A DNA stretch of 64,000 nt from Sesamum alatum (GCA_034509735.1 JACGWO010000005.1:35184479-35248478); one strand, 5' to 3'. Positions 32,412 through 42,610 are shown, counted from the stretch's first letter. The notes: a model not told the origin generated them from the letters alone. Translations and numbers: made by a program.

Positions 32412-33190
32412 TGGGATTAAGGCAATTTTGGTCCACTAACTATAAGCAAATTCAATATTAGTCGTTTAATTTCCTACAGTTCAAAAAATGTCCTCTAATT
32501 TTTGAAATTGCTCAATTTTGAGACATCAGTCGCCGAATTTTGGCAAAGTTGCCAGAAAATTGCCCATGGCCATCGCGTGATTTTTGAAGTTGGGGGCATC
32601 GTTTTTATTGGCCAATATTTCTTACTTGGCAATTAAATGGCAGTTTTTCTTTACTTGGCAACTACATTTAAAAAAAAAAAAAACTCTTCATCGTTGGACT
32701 CGATTAGTTGCTTCAGAGCAACGACGTAGAAGGGCACCCACATGGGGGTGTGGTTATCTTTCCACTCTATCAAATACTCCATTTCCCTCCCACTTTCAAG
32801 GGCTCTACTGCTGATGATCCAATTCACTTCACCGTAAGTTTCCTGTTCATCGTAGTCGTTGAATTCTTCTTTGGCTGGGGGTGGTTTTGATTCCACATCA
32901 GCAGATGACATGGAATGGGAGGAAAAATAAAAATTCCATGTATTTTTTTTTAAAATTGTCATGTATTGCCAAGTAATGAAAATTTGGTCAATAAAAATGA
33001 TTCCCCCAATTTTAAAAATCACATGATGACCATGTGCAACTTTCCGGCAGCTTTACCCAAAATCTGGCGACTGATGTCCTAAAATTGGCAATTTCAAAAG
33101 TTAGAGAATATTTTTGGAGCCCTAGGAAGTTATAGGACTAAAATGGAATTTGACTATAATTAGTGGAAGAAAATTGCCTTTATTTTTTTA
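32412..33190. mobile_element. Pack-MULE-like element with captured cpSRP43 fragment, copy 1
   Basis: Two long inverted arms, about 32412-32655 and 32930-33190. Both read outward-in through AAGGCAATTTT, CCACTAA, ACTATAA/ATTATAG, the CGCGTGATTTTTGAA/CATGTGATTTTTAAA block and TTACTTGGCAA, at roughly 75% by-eye identity. The ~270-bp core is not repeat-like and encodes a piece of a host gene on the minus strand. Arms over 200 bp with a gene fragment between them are the Pack-MULE architecture. No clean 9-bp target duplication remains; the left edge touches a CACTA end. Confidence 0.7.
32684..32908 (-). pseudogene. Captured chloroplast SRP43 (CAO) chromodomain fragment
   Basis: Minus-strand frame reading [17 protein letters not shown], then [15 protein letters not shown] and [17 protein letters not shown], followed by [11 protein letters not shown]. 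This matches my recollection of the N-terminal chromodomain of plant cpSRP43, which helps deliver light-harvesting proteins to thylakoids, and the start of its ankyrin region. The stretch between WVP and ALKQL of the parent gene is missing, so the capture is itself rearranged. The chloroplast transit peptide and the rest are absent. No function is likely. Confidence 0.7.
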
Positions 33191-33299
33191 TATTGCAAGG
33201 ACAAGATGCACCACCAGCTTCAGTTTAGGCAATGTTGATTAAAATATAGCGTCGTTGCAAATAAAATGTAAGTGAGAAATTTAAAAAAAATGGATGCTT

Positions 33300-34115
33300 A
33301 ATGAATAGATAGATAGATAGATACAACGGGAAGATAGAGGGAGAGAGAGAACTTGCGCTTGATGAGGTGATGTAAGAGTGTAGGAATACAAATAAGAAGA
33401 TATATAATTTCAATATATAGAGGTGTTTGAACAGACTTAAAGATGGATTTGGTATTGACAAAATTCATAGCAAATTGTTTTTGGACTTCCGACTCATTAC
33501 TTTTTGTCGCAATTTGTGATGGATTTTGCTACGTCTCCAACGGATGCAAATTTCAAGGACAATCATCCCAAAGTCCATCATATTTGTTTCAAACTCGTTG
33601 CAAACTAGCGTATCCGTCACAAATCCTGTCACAAATTATGGGAGAAATAAAATTTACGATAACATTAACCATGAATTACCACGGAATATTCCCCACCAAT
33701 ATAAGTGTGCATTGGAAGAATACATATAAGTCAAAAATGGCTGGCTAGGGGGTTCCGCGCATGCTCCAACTAAAAGTATCATTTAAATTGTCTTCCTCGT
33801 ATCATGAGACAACTTTAAGCGTCAGGTGATGTTCATCTTAATTTTTTTAGTCGAAATAGAGTGACCATCTGGGGCCAGCTGATAGCTGTGAGCAACAACA
33901 ACTTGTAAAGGACAATTTTTTAAGACCGATCGCACCAAACACAATATGAAATAAACATTTCTTTATCAATGTGAAATCATAATCATGTCAAGTCGATTAA
34001 AAAATTAACAACTTGCAAATTTTAACAGATTGTGTGGTTTTAGTCTTGAGATTAGCACCAAAAACCAATATCCTTGAGCATACAAGTTGTGACTGTTTCA
34101 AACTAATCAGGCGAA
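33300..34115 (+). repeat. NLR upstream segment, copy attached to NLR3
   Basis: Starts with a GATA microsatellite (about 33303-33324). Landmarks that recur in order at 37516-38453 and 49256-50075: GACTTCCGACTCATTACTTT, TGATGGATTTTGCTACGTC, AAAAATGGCTGGCTAG, GCGTCAGGTGATGTTCATC, GGGGCCAGCTG, AACAACTTGCAAATTTTAAC, GAGCATACAAGTTGTG. It ends at the NLR3 ATG and so includes its promoter and 5' UTR. Confidence 0.75.
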
Positions 34116-37100
34116 ATGGCTTACAACCTTGAATCGCTTGAGCAAATCCTAGAGCAGTTCCTGCACCCTGATCATGACCAACCTCTTTGGATTCTTGATC
34201 CCAACAAGAAACAACAAATTGAATCCCTCTTACAAAAGGTTGCTTTTTTTAAAGATCTTTTGGAAAATCCTTCTTCAGCAGTAACTGGTGCTAGAATACT
34301 AAGTCTGGAGAGTCGAATCAAGGATATAGCATAAAATGCGGAAGATGTTCTTGAATCCCACCTCGTGGATCAACTTCTTTCAAGTCCGGAAGGTGAGAGC
34401 TTCATCTTCTCCCCTCTAGATTTGGAGAAAGTGATTCGAGACTTTGACTCTGCAAACGAAGAGATGATGTCGACCATGGAAGAAAGTGAGATGCATTTGA
34501 AGTATCGACTCATGGGGTAACAATCTAAACTTGAGGTCATCCCAATTGTGGGTATGGGAGGTATTGGTAAGACTACTTCAGCCCGGAATCTGAAAGGGTT
34601 TATGCCAGAGTATTACAATTGGACTTCGCATGGTGAGGAGAGGGTGCAGGAATACTTTGAAGCATTGACAGCGCCCCCTTTGCAGCAGCAGCAAACGCCA
34701 CCCGTTCAGGAGGAGGGTAGTTCGCATTGGGGTGATGCGGCTCAGATGGATTGGGCGCAGAGGATGGTATTCGATGGCGTCGGGCCGTCATTCTGGTCTT
34801 CGTACAACCAGGAGGGACCGACTGATGATGGTACTCGGTATTGTCCATCTGATGTGGGTCCTAGTTCATATTACGATTCGGGGCCCTATGATTATGTGTC
34901 TGGCTTGTCAGACTGTTTTTTTGATGTAGTTCATGCTGCGGACCAACCTTTGTGGAATGGTTGTACCACCTCTCAGTTGGCGTCAATTGCCTCCTTGGTG
35001 AATATCAAGGCCGAAGGGGGTTTTTTCGAGCATACATATGATCGGTTATGCCAGTGGGTGATACTGTAATGCCCCGCGATCACACTTTCCCCGCCGATTA
35101 TTACAATACGAAGAAATTGATAAGAGAATTGGGTTTACCAGTTCAGAAGATTGATGCTTGCAAAAACGGTTGCATGTTGTACTGGAAGGACAATATTGAT
35201 TTGGAATATTGCAAGTTCTGTGGAGACGATAGGTACAAGCCCACCAGTGACAGAAATCCTAAACGCAAGAAGTCCCCGTATGCCATTCTTAGGTATCTAC
35301 CAATTACCCCTCGGCTGCAGAGGTTGTATGCGTCGGAGGTCACAACAGAGCATATGACTTGGCATGCGAGCCATCAGACGGAGGAAGGATCCATGTGTCA
35401 TCCATCGATGCAGAGGCTTGGAAGCATTTTGACTGGACGTATCCTGATTTTGCAGCTGAACCGAGGAATGGTAGACTTGGGATGTGCACAGAGGGGTTTG
35501 CACCGCACGGTCAGTATGGTAAAACTTACTCATGTTGGCCCGTGATACTTACACCGTACAATCTCCCACCGGGAATGTGCATGAAGTCTGAGTATATGTT
35601 CCTAATGATGGTGATCCCTGGCCCATCGAATCCCAAACATCTTATCGATGTCTACTTGGAGCCGTTGATCGAGGAGTTGCAGAATTTATGGCATGTGGGT
35701 GTACGTACGCACGATACTGCGACAAACCAGGCATTCATGATGCATACCGCATTGATGTGGACAGTGAACGACCTCCCTGCTTATGGTATGACGTCTGGAT
35801 GGAGCACCGCCGGTGTTGTGGGGTGTCCAGTTTGTATGGAGGACACACGGGCATTCTATTTACAGCACGGTCGGAAGGCATGCTATTTTGACTACCACAG
35901 GCAATTCCTACCACCGGGTCATCCTTATCGCAGGAACAAGAAATGTAGGGGGCTTCCTCTTACAATTAATGTGATTGGTGGAATTCTATCTCAAGCAGAG
36001 AGAACACAAGTTTTCTGGGACCAAGTTGCAGAAGATGTAAGTACAATTATAGCTGACAGCAATGAAAAATTCTTCAATATGATATTATCTCTGAGTTACA
36101 ATTATTTACCTTATCATCTCAAACCATGTCTCCTTTATATGGGGGCTTTTCCCGAAAATTCTGAGATCCATGTCTCCAGACTCATCAAATTGTGGGTGGC
36201 AGAGGGATTTTTTAAACCAATTTCAGGTAAAAGCTTGGAAGAGGCTGCGGAGATGTACCTAAAGGATCTCGTTGACAGAAATCTTATTTTTGTTCATCAA
36301 CAAGAGAGTAAAGGGGATGTGAAAAGCTGCGGCATACATGATCTCATGAGGGAGCTCTGTGTGAGGAAAGCACATGAAGTGAACTTTCTATTCGTCAAGC
36401 AATAGTATATCCCAGGAGACATTTGTTTCGCGTCGCGTGTGTGCTCATAGCTTTCAAGATATTGATATGTTGTTGAAACAAATGCCGCTTGGCCGTTCTT
36501 TTTTGTTCACGGGTGCTGGAAGTCGGGAGATATTATCGTCTCCTCTGATTTCTGCACTCAAATTGCTGAGGGTATTGGACATATTGGAAATAAGGTTCCG
36601 TCGGTTCTCAAAGGAAATGCTACAACTGGTCAACTTACGGTACCTTGCTCTATCCACTTCCAAATTACCTTCTTCCATATCCTGAATTACTAGACATGAC
36701 ACAGTTAAGACACATCAAGTTCAAGGGAATGTATGTCTGGATTGATGATAAGTATAGGAAATATTTTGATTTTGTTGTCCAAGATCAGCTTCAAAGTCTA
36801 TCTACCATAGCAATCTCTCAACTTACTGTTAGGGTTCTTCGGACAATCCCAAACTTGAGGAAATTAGGAATCTTTTGTGATAAAGAAGTTGATCATGTAA
36901 GAGACCTATCCTATCTTCATAAACTCCACACACTCAAATATACATCCTCTGTTCTTTGCGGTGGCAACCTCTTGTCTAATCTCATTTTTTTGCCTTCTCT
37001 CAAAAAGTTGACTCTGCGTGATTGTGGAATTCTAGATCCGGATATGAATAGAATTGGTAGTCTACCCAATCTTGAAATTCTCAAACTACAAGGATGTAAA

Positions 37101-37395
37101 TTCGAAAGCCGAAAGTGGGAGGCAGATGAAGGGGACTTCTGCCAACTGCAGTTTTTGCTAATGGAAAAGTTGAATCTGGTGAACTGGGCAGCCGACGGTA
37201 CCAATTTCCCAAGACTTGAGCACCTGGTTATTCGACATTGCTCAGGTCTCAAGGAAATCCCTCTAGCTATGGCAGAAGTTCCAACACTCAAAGTAATCGA
37301 GGTGCATGAATGCAGCCCTTCTGTAGTGGATTCAACAAGAATGATACAGGAAGAACAACTTGAACTTGGGAATGAAGAACTTGAAGTTCGTTTCG
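34116..37395 (+). pseudogene. NLR3: CC-NB-ARC-LRR pseudogene with transposase replacing mid-NB-ARC
   Basis: Sister of NLR4, closely similar throughout. The CC domain starts MAYNLESLEQILEQ; a TAA interrupts it at 34332 (EDVID region) and another at 34518. The P-loop GMGGIGKTTSARNL is followed at 34592 by CACTA tnp2 sequence up to 35943. NLR sequence then resumes at CRGLPLTINVIGG, so kinase-2 and RNBS-B are gone. RNBS-D (CLLYMGAFPE) and an IHDLMRELC MHD-like motif follow. Later breaks: a TAG at 36403, a frameshift near 36430 and a deletion of about 71 bp near 36682. The LRR end is open to 37395, where it runs into LINE sequence. No functional receptor can be made. Confidence 0.9.
34592..35943 (+). 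mobile_element. CACTA tnp2 transposase fragment inside NLR3
   Basis: The coding similarity is to plant En/Spm tnp2-type transposase: PEYYNWTSHGEERVQEYF at the left, KLIRELGLPVQKIDACKNG and KDNIDLEYCKFCGDDRYKP (35115-35240), then LRYLPITPRLQRLY, MTWHASHQ, SCWPVILTPYNLPPGMC, FLMMVIPGPSNPKHLIDVYL, GWSTAGVVGCPVCM and HRQFLPPGHPYRRNKK. Frame changes occur near 35060 and 35370. It lacks CACTA termini and target duplications and lies in the same orientation as the NLR. It replaces about 457 bp of NLR sequence (38930-39386 in NLR4), and both junctions are in frame. Confidence 0.9.
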
Positions 37396-37512
37396 GTAAT
37401 TATTGTAGTGCAACGAATTTGATGAAGTCGATAACACCGAGTGAGGTGAAGCTTACACTCTCTGATATTGCTGATGAGAAGGCTCCTAGTCCGGATGGCT
37501 ATACGGCCTGTT
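37396..37512 (+). pseudogene. LINE reverse-transcriptase fragment fused to NLR3 3' end
   Basis: Directly after the NLR tail (ELEVRFGN) the same frame continues into SITPSEVKLTLSDIADEKAP then SPDGYTACF. This is the conserved start of plant non-LTR retrotransposon RT (usual form ...DKAPGPDGY). The fragment is only about 115 bp and stops where NLR upstream-type sequence begins at 37516. Confidence 0.65.
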
Positions 37513-37515
37513 TCA

Positions 37516-38453
37516 GGACTTCCGACACATTACTTTTCGTCGCAATTTGTGATGGATTTTGCTACGTCTCCAACAGATGCAAATTTCAAGGATAACCATC
37601 CAAAAGTCCATATTTGTTTCAAACTCGTTGCAAATTAGCGTATCCGTCGCAAATCCTGCCACAAATTGTGGGAAAATAAACTTTACGATAAGATTAGCAA
37701 CGAATTACCACGGAATATTCTCCACCAATACGAGTGTGCATTGGAAGATTAGATAAGTTAAAAATGGCTGGCTAGCTAGGGGGTTCCGTGCATGTTCTTG
37801 CATTTGGATTGAAGGATTTGAAATCATGGATTTTAAATTCTTAATAACAAATCTTTTGAATTTGTTTGAATAATTCTAAATTCAAAGGATTTCAAATCCT
37901 TCCATTTTAATTTTAAAATATGTTTTGATGAATATTAATAGATTTTAAATTCTTTTTAAATGGAGTCATTTGATATCTTTTTTCAAATCCTTCCTTCAGA
38001 TCCAAATACACTCAATGGATTGTCTTCCTTGTATCATGAGACAACTTTAAGCGTCAGGTGATGTTCATCTTAATTATTTTAGTAGAAATAGAGTGACCAT
38101 CTGGGGCCAGCTGCTAGCTGTGAGCAACAACTTGTAAAGGACAAATTTTTAAGACCGATCGCACCAAACACAATATGAAATAAATATTTCTTTATCAATG
38201 TGAAATCATAATCATGTCAAGTTGATTAAAAAATTAACAACTTGCAAATTTTAACAGATTGTGTGGTTTTAGTCTTGAGATCCGCACAAATGGTACGTCG
38301 GAGTCTTTATTGATGAAGTAAACATTCAGCTATACATATTTATCGGTTTGGGTTCATACAACAACATTACTTGAGCATACAAGTTGTGACTGTTTCAAAA
38401 AACTAATTTTCTTCTTGTGAGAGGTAGCTGGTGAGGAAGAGAAATCAGGTGAT
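37516..38453 (+). repeat. NLR upstream segment, copy attached to NLR4
   Basis: Same landmarks as 33300-34115, beginning at GACTTCCGACACATTACTTTTC. It is interrupted by a MITE at 37800-38010. Compared with the NLR3 copy it has about 100 extra bases before the ATG (TACGTCGGAGTCTTTATTGAT and on), also present in the orphan copy near 20.4 kb. It supplies the promoter and 5' UTR of NLR4. Confidence 0.75.
37800..38010. mobile_element. MITE in the NLR4 promoter region, ~210 bp
   Basis: Inverted ends GCATTTGGATTGAAGGATTT and (inverted) GTATTTGGATCTGAAGGAAG; interior rich in AAATTC/GAATTT. The sister segments at about 33775 and 49705 lack it, so it inserted after duplication. It lies about 440-650 bp upstream of the NLR4 start. 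Confidence 0.7.
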
Positions 38454-40919
38454 ATGGCTTACAATCTTGAATCCCTTGAGCAAATCATAGAGCAGTTCCT
38501 GCAGCCTGATCATGGCCAGCCTCTTTGGATTCTTGATCCCGACAAGAAACCACAAATTGAATCCCTCTTACAAAAGGTCTGTTTCTTTAAAGATCTTTTG
38601 GAAAATCCTTATTCAGTAGTAACTAGTGCTAGACTGCGAAATCTGGAGAGTCGAATCAGGGATATAGCATATAATGCAGAAGATGTTCTTGAATCCCACC
38701 TGGTGGATCAACTTCTTTCAAGTACCCAAGGTGAGGGCTTCATCTTCTCCCCTCCAGATTTGGAGAAAGTGATTCAAGACTTTGACTCTGCAAACGAAGA
38801 GATGATGTCGACCATGGAAGAAAGTCAGATGCATTTGACGTATCGACTCATGGGGCAACAATCAGAACTTGAGGTTATCCCAATTGTAGGTATGGGAGGC
38901 ATTGGTAAGACTACTTTAGCCCGAAATCTTTATAAAGATCGACTTGTTTGTTTCCACTTTGGTGTTCGTGCATGGGCTACAATATCACAAGACTATAATG
39001 TGCAAAAGATTCTACTAGGCCTCCTTCATCTTGCTACAAGAGGACCCATAAATCAAATGCTTGAAATGGGAATTGGGGAATTAGGTGAACGTCTGTATAA
39101 AACTTTGGTTGGTCGAAGATATCTGATTGTTTTAGATGATATATGGGATGTCAAGTTTTGGAAAGATATAAGAAGGTTCTTTCCGGATAATAACAATGGA
39201 AGTCGGATCATTATCACCACCAGGAATTCGATGGTGGCTAATTACATTGGCTCAGGGAGCTCACATCACGAAATGAGTCGTCTAAAAGTTGATGAGAGCT
39301 GGAATCTTATTCATCGAAATGTATTTGCACCAGGAGAGACTTGCTCTCGTGGATTGGAGTCAGTCGGGATAAAAATTGCAGAGAATTGTAGAGGGCTTCC
39401 TCTTACAATTAATGTGATTGGTGGAATTCTATCTCAAGCAGAGAGAACGCAAGTTTTCTGGGACCAAGTTGCAGAAGATGTAAGTACAATTATAGCTGAC
39501 ACCGATGAACAATTCTTCAATATGATGTTATCTCTGAGTTACAAATATTTGCCTTATCATCTCAAACCATGTCTCCTTTATATGGGGGCTTTCCCCGAAG
39601 ATTCTGAGATCCATGTCTCCAGACTCATCAAATTATGGGTGGCAGAGGGATTTTTGAAACCAATTTCAGGTAAAAGCTTGGAAGAGGCTGCGGAGATATA
39701 CCTAAAGGCTCTCGTTGACAGAAATCTTATTTTTGTCCATCAACAAGAGCCTAAAGGGGATGTGAAAAGCTGCAGCATACATGATCTCATGAGGGACCTC
39801 TGTGTGAGGAAAGCACATGAAGAGAACTTTCTATTCGTCAAGCGACGGTATATCCCAGGAGACATACGTTTGCGTCGCGTGTGTGCTCATAGCATCCAAG
39901 ATATTGATAGATCGTTGAAACAAATGCCACTTGCCCGTTCTTTTTTGTTCACGGGTGCTGGAAGTCGGGAGATATTATCATCTCCTCTAATTTCTGCACT
40001 CAAATTGGTGAGGGTATTGGACATATTGGAAATAAGGTTCCGTCAGTTCCCAAAGGAAATACTACAACTGGTCAACTTACGGTACCTTGCTCTATCCACT
40101 TCCAAATTACCTTCTTCCATATCTGGATTGTGGAATTTGCAAATCTTAATTGTTCAAGCAATCGCATCCTCGTCTGGCCCGCATGTAGTGATGCCTGAAT
40201 TACTAGACATGACACAGTTAAGACACATCAAGTTCAAGGGAATGTATGTCTGGATTGATGATAAGTATAGGAAACATTTTGATTTTGTTGTCCAAGATCA
40301 GCTTCAAAGTCTATATACCATAGCAATCTCTCAACTTACTGATAGGGTTCTTCGGACAATCCCAAACTTGAGGAAATTAGGAATCTTTTGTGATAAAGAA
40401 GTTGATCATGTAAGAGACCTATCCTATCTTCATAAACTCCACACACTCAAATATACATCCTCTGTTCTTTGCGGTGGCAACCTCTTGTCTAATCTCATTT
40501 TTCCGCCTTCTCTCAAAAAGTTGACTCTGCGTGATTGTGGAATTCTGAGTCCGGATATGAATAGAATTGGTAGCCTACCCAATCTTGAAATTCTCAAACT
40601 ACAAGGATGTAAATTCGAAAGCCGAAAGTGGGAGGCAGATGAAGGGGAGTTCTGCCAACTGCAGTTTTTGCTAATGGAAAAGTTGAATCTGGTGAACTGG
40701 GCAGCCGACGATACCAATTTCCCAAGACTTGAGCACCTGGTTATTCGACATTGCTCAGGTCTCGAGGAAATCCCTCTAGCTATGGCAGAAGTTCCAACAC
40801 TCAAAGTAATCGAGGTGCATGAATGCAGCCCTTCTGTAGTGGATTCAGCAAGAATGATCAGGAAGAACAACTTGAACTTGGGAATGAAGAACTTGAAGTT
40901 CGTTTTGGCATTTCGTTAG
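38454..40919 (+). CDS. NLR4: CC-NB-ARC-LRR resistance protein (R1-like), 821 aa
   Basis: The only uninterrupted NLR here; single exon. CC domain: residues 1-130, EDVID-like NAEDVLES at 74-81. NB-ARC: P-loop GMGGIGKTT 146-154; RNBS-A near 168-180; kinase-2 YLIVLDDIW 223-231; RNBS-B GSRIIITTR 249-257; GLPL 314-317; RNBS-D CLLYMGAFPE 373-382; MHD-like IHD 442-444. LRRs run from about 480 to the end. Such receptors sense pathogen effectors and switch on cell death through ADP/ATP exchange. Two oddities: the VVG(x)xED linker before the P-loop, present in NLR2, is missing; and one base fewer than NLR3 near 40858 throws the last ~20 codons out of frame (RKNNLNLGMK for QEEQLELGNE). The LRR core is unaffected. 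It may be functional, with an altered tail. Confidence 0.9.
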   Translation: MAYNLESLEQIIEQFLQPDHGQPLWILDPDKKPQIESLLQKVCFFKDLLENPYSVVTSARLRNLESRIRDIAYNAEDVLESHLVDQLLSSTQGEGFIFSPPDLEKVIQDFDSANEEMMSTMEESQMHLTYRLMGQQSELEVIPIVGMGGIGKTTLARNLYKDRLVCFHFGVRAWATISQDYNVQKILLGLLHLATRGPINQMLEMGIGELGERLYKTLVGRRYLIVLDDIWDVKFWKDIRRFFPDNNNGSRIIITTRNSMVANYIGSGSSHHEMSRLKVDESWNLIHRNVFAPGETCSRGLESVGIKIAENCRGLPLTINVIGGILSQAERTQVFWDQVAEDVSTIIADTDEQFFNMMLSLSYKYLPYHLKPCLLYMGAFPEDSEIHVSRLIKLWVAEGFLKPISGKSLEEAAEIYLKALVDRNLIFVHQQEPKGDVKSCSIHDLMRDLCVRKAHEENFLFVKRRYIPGDIRLRRVCAHSIQDIDRSLKQMPLARSFLFTGAGSREILSSPLISALKLVRVLDILEIRFRQFPKEILQLVNLRYLALSTSKLPSSISGLWNLQILIVQAIASSSGPHVVMPELLDMTQLRHIKFKGMYVWIDDKYRKHFDFVVQDQLQSLYTIAISQLTDRVLRTIPNLRKLGIFCDKEVDHVRDLSYLHKLHTLKYTSSVLCGGNLLSNLIFPPSLKKLTLRDCGILSPDMNRIGSLPNLEILKLQGCKFESRKWEADEGEFCQLQFLLMEKLNLVNWAADDTNFPRLEHLVIRHCSGLEEIPLAMAEVPTLKVIEVHECSPSVVDSARMIRKNNLNLGMKNLKFVLAFR

Positions 40920-41929
40920 AGTAATAATCATGTCTTAATTCCTCCACTTGTTCATTGCTTGATCAGAGGTGATTATTTTGGATCCTCTAAAACTTTTATT
41001 TCGAATATATGAGGTTTACTTGTGATCATTCTTGTCTGATTAATGTCTTGTATATGTTGCTTGCAGATCATGGTTTCCAAGATAACTGAACTCAAGCTAG
41101 CTTGTTTGAAGAAATTCTAAGATGGCATGAAGATTTTTAAATATACTTCTGAGTGGAGAATTCATATTAGTGTTTCAAATTGTCATTCTGTTTCAATTTA
41201 TGTTGTGAATTATTTGTGTTGTCGCTCTATTTATGTAGGAGTTGGAAGTTTTCTTATTTGTAGCATTGATTATTTGTACTTTTAAGGGCTCGTTTGGTTT
41301 GTGTGATAAAATTAGGTGTGATGTGATTTAGTGTGCTAGAAAATTGAATGATAATTAATCCTATTTTAGATTATATGTTGTTTCGTTTTAGGTATTATAT
41401 GCAGGATATCCTATGTGATAATATAATATGGTGTTTGGTTGAAAGGATTATAAAGTTTGATTAAATGTAAAAAGAATGTTAAGGGTATCATCTTTTAAGT
41501 TATTTACATTTTTACATTGTACTTTGTGAATGATTACAAAAAATAAAATAAAAACTCTGAATTATTTATTGAAATACATTTGCTTAAAATAAAATAAATT
41601 TGTGAATATTTCTTTTTTCTACATTTATATGAAGTAGAGTTTCAAAGTACTTATTCAATTTAGTAATTACTTAAAACTCAAATGGGGTTTCCTCCTATGC
41701 CTGGGTCTTCGCCTTAGGCCTCCTTGATGGGGCTTCCTCTTAGACCTGGGCCGAAGTTCTTTCTTGTTGGGGATAAGCCTGGTCAATCCCTCTTTGAGCT
41801 GGGCTGGTGCACCGAGTGGGCCTCCTCCTGGAAATAGATGGAACTCTATGTGGGGCTCCAACACCTCTTCTTGGGCTCCTAAATGTCTTTTTGAGCATTT
41901 GGGTATCTTTGGGCTAGCCATTTTTGTGC
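40920..41929. other. NLR4 3' flank
   Basis: Probable 3' UTR to about 41280. At 41287 GGGCTCGTTTGGTT begins a stretch that looks like the end of a hAT- or PIF-type MITE, but no matching inverted end was found. Positions 41680-41900 are GC-richer, with repeated GGGCCT/CCTTGG motifs and no recognisable protein. Confidence 0.4.
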
Positions 41930-42610
41930 ACATCAATTTATATTGCAAATCACAAATGTGTTATAACAAATATAAATACTGGATAACAGTGATTGTAATT
42001 TAATAAATTAATTTGTATGTTGTGTGCATTAATTTATTGATTAATGACAAAATTTGATGAAAATGAAGCTTTGGGACTCACTTTGCAAATTTTTTAACAA
42101 TTTTGGTACTAAAAGAATTTTCGTAAATCGTGAGACCATGAAAGCAAAAATCTCTCCTTTGTGGGACTACAAAAGCCATTTAATAGTTGAGTGTTAACGG
42201 GATTTTGCCACTTGCTGTAAAACTTAACAAAGATAAACTTTCGGGACTAATAAATTGCGAGTTTTTTTAATAATTTTGGAACAAAAAAGGAAAACCTGTA
42301 AATTACGGGACCAAAATGACAAACCCCCTTTTTTGTGGGACTTAAAAAACAATTAGCCTATATCATAGATATAAATATAGATATCGATTACATATATAAT
42401 TCTTTGAACACCACTAATAAATAACGTATTTATCCAAATACATGTTTTTATACGTGCATCGCATGTGATACATTCTAGTGCCAAAAAATAAGAAAACTTT
42501 CAAGACCCAGATAGAGAGTAACAAGGCAAATTACATTTCCAACACCATTAAAAATAGAAAGATAAATTGCAAAAGTAATGGAGTCTCTACTAAGATGTAG
42601 ATTAATAAAG
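41930..42610. repeat. NLR 3'-flank segment, copy 2 (orphan)
   Basis: Direct copy of 15160-15840, through GATAAATTGCAAAAGTAATG and CTCTACTAAGATGTAG. At the point where NLR2's coding end follows in copy 1, this copy runs into unrelated DNA, so the NLR it once belonged to is gone or never came along. Confidence 0.7.

Noticed and set aside
32412..33195. 9-bp target duplication of the Pack-MULE-like element
   Set aside because: TTTTATATT occurs right of copy 1 and left of copy 2 but not on both sides of either; AT-rich 9-mers match easily by chance.
36917..37291. Minus-strand open frame (124 codons), also at 40430-40870
   Set aside because: Antisense shadow of the NLR LRR region, conserved only because the two NLRs are duplicates.
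41287..41660. hAT/PIF-type element starting GGGCTCGTTTGGTT
   Set aside because: No inverted end or target duplication found; noted only in the flank description.
41667..41948. 93-codon minus-strand frame rich in Arg/Pro/Gly
   Set aside because: Low-complexity, no domain, no flanking gene structure.
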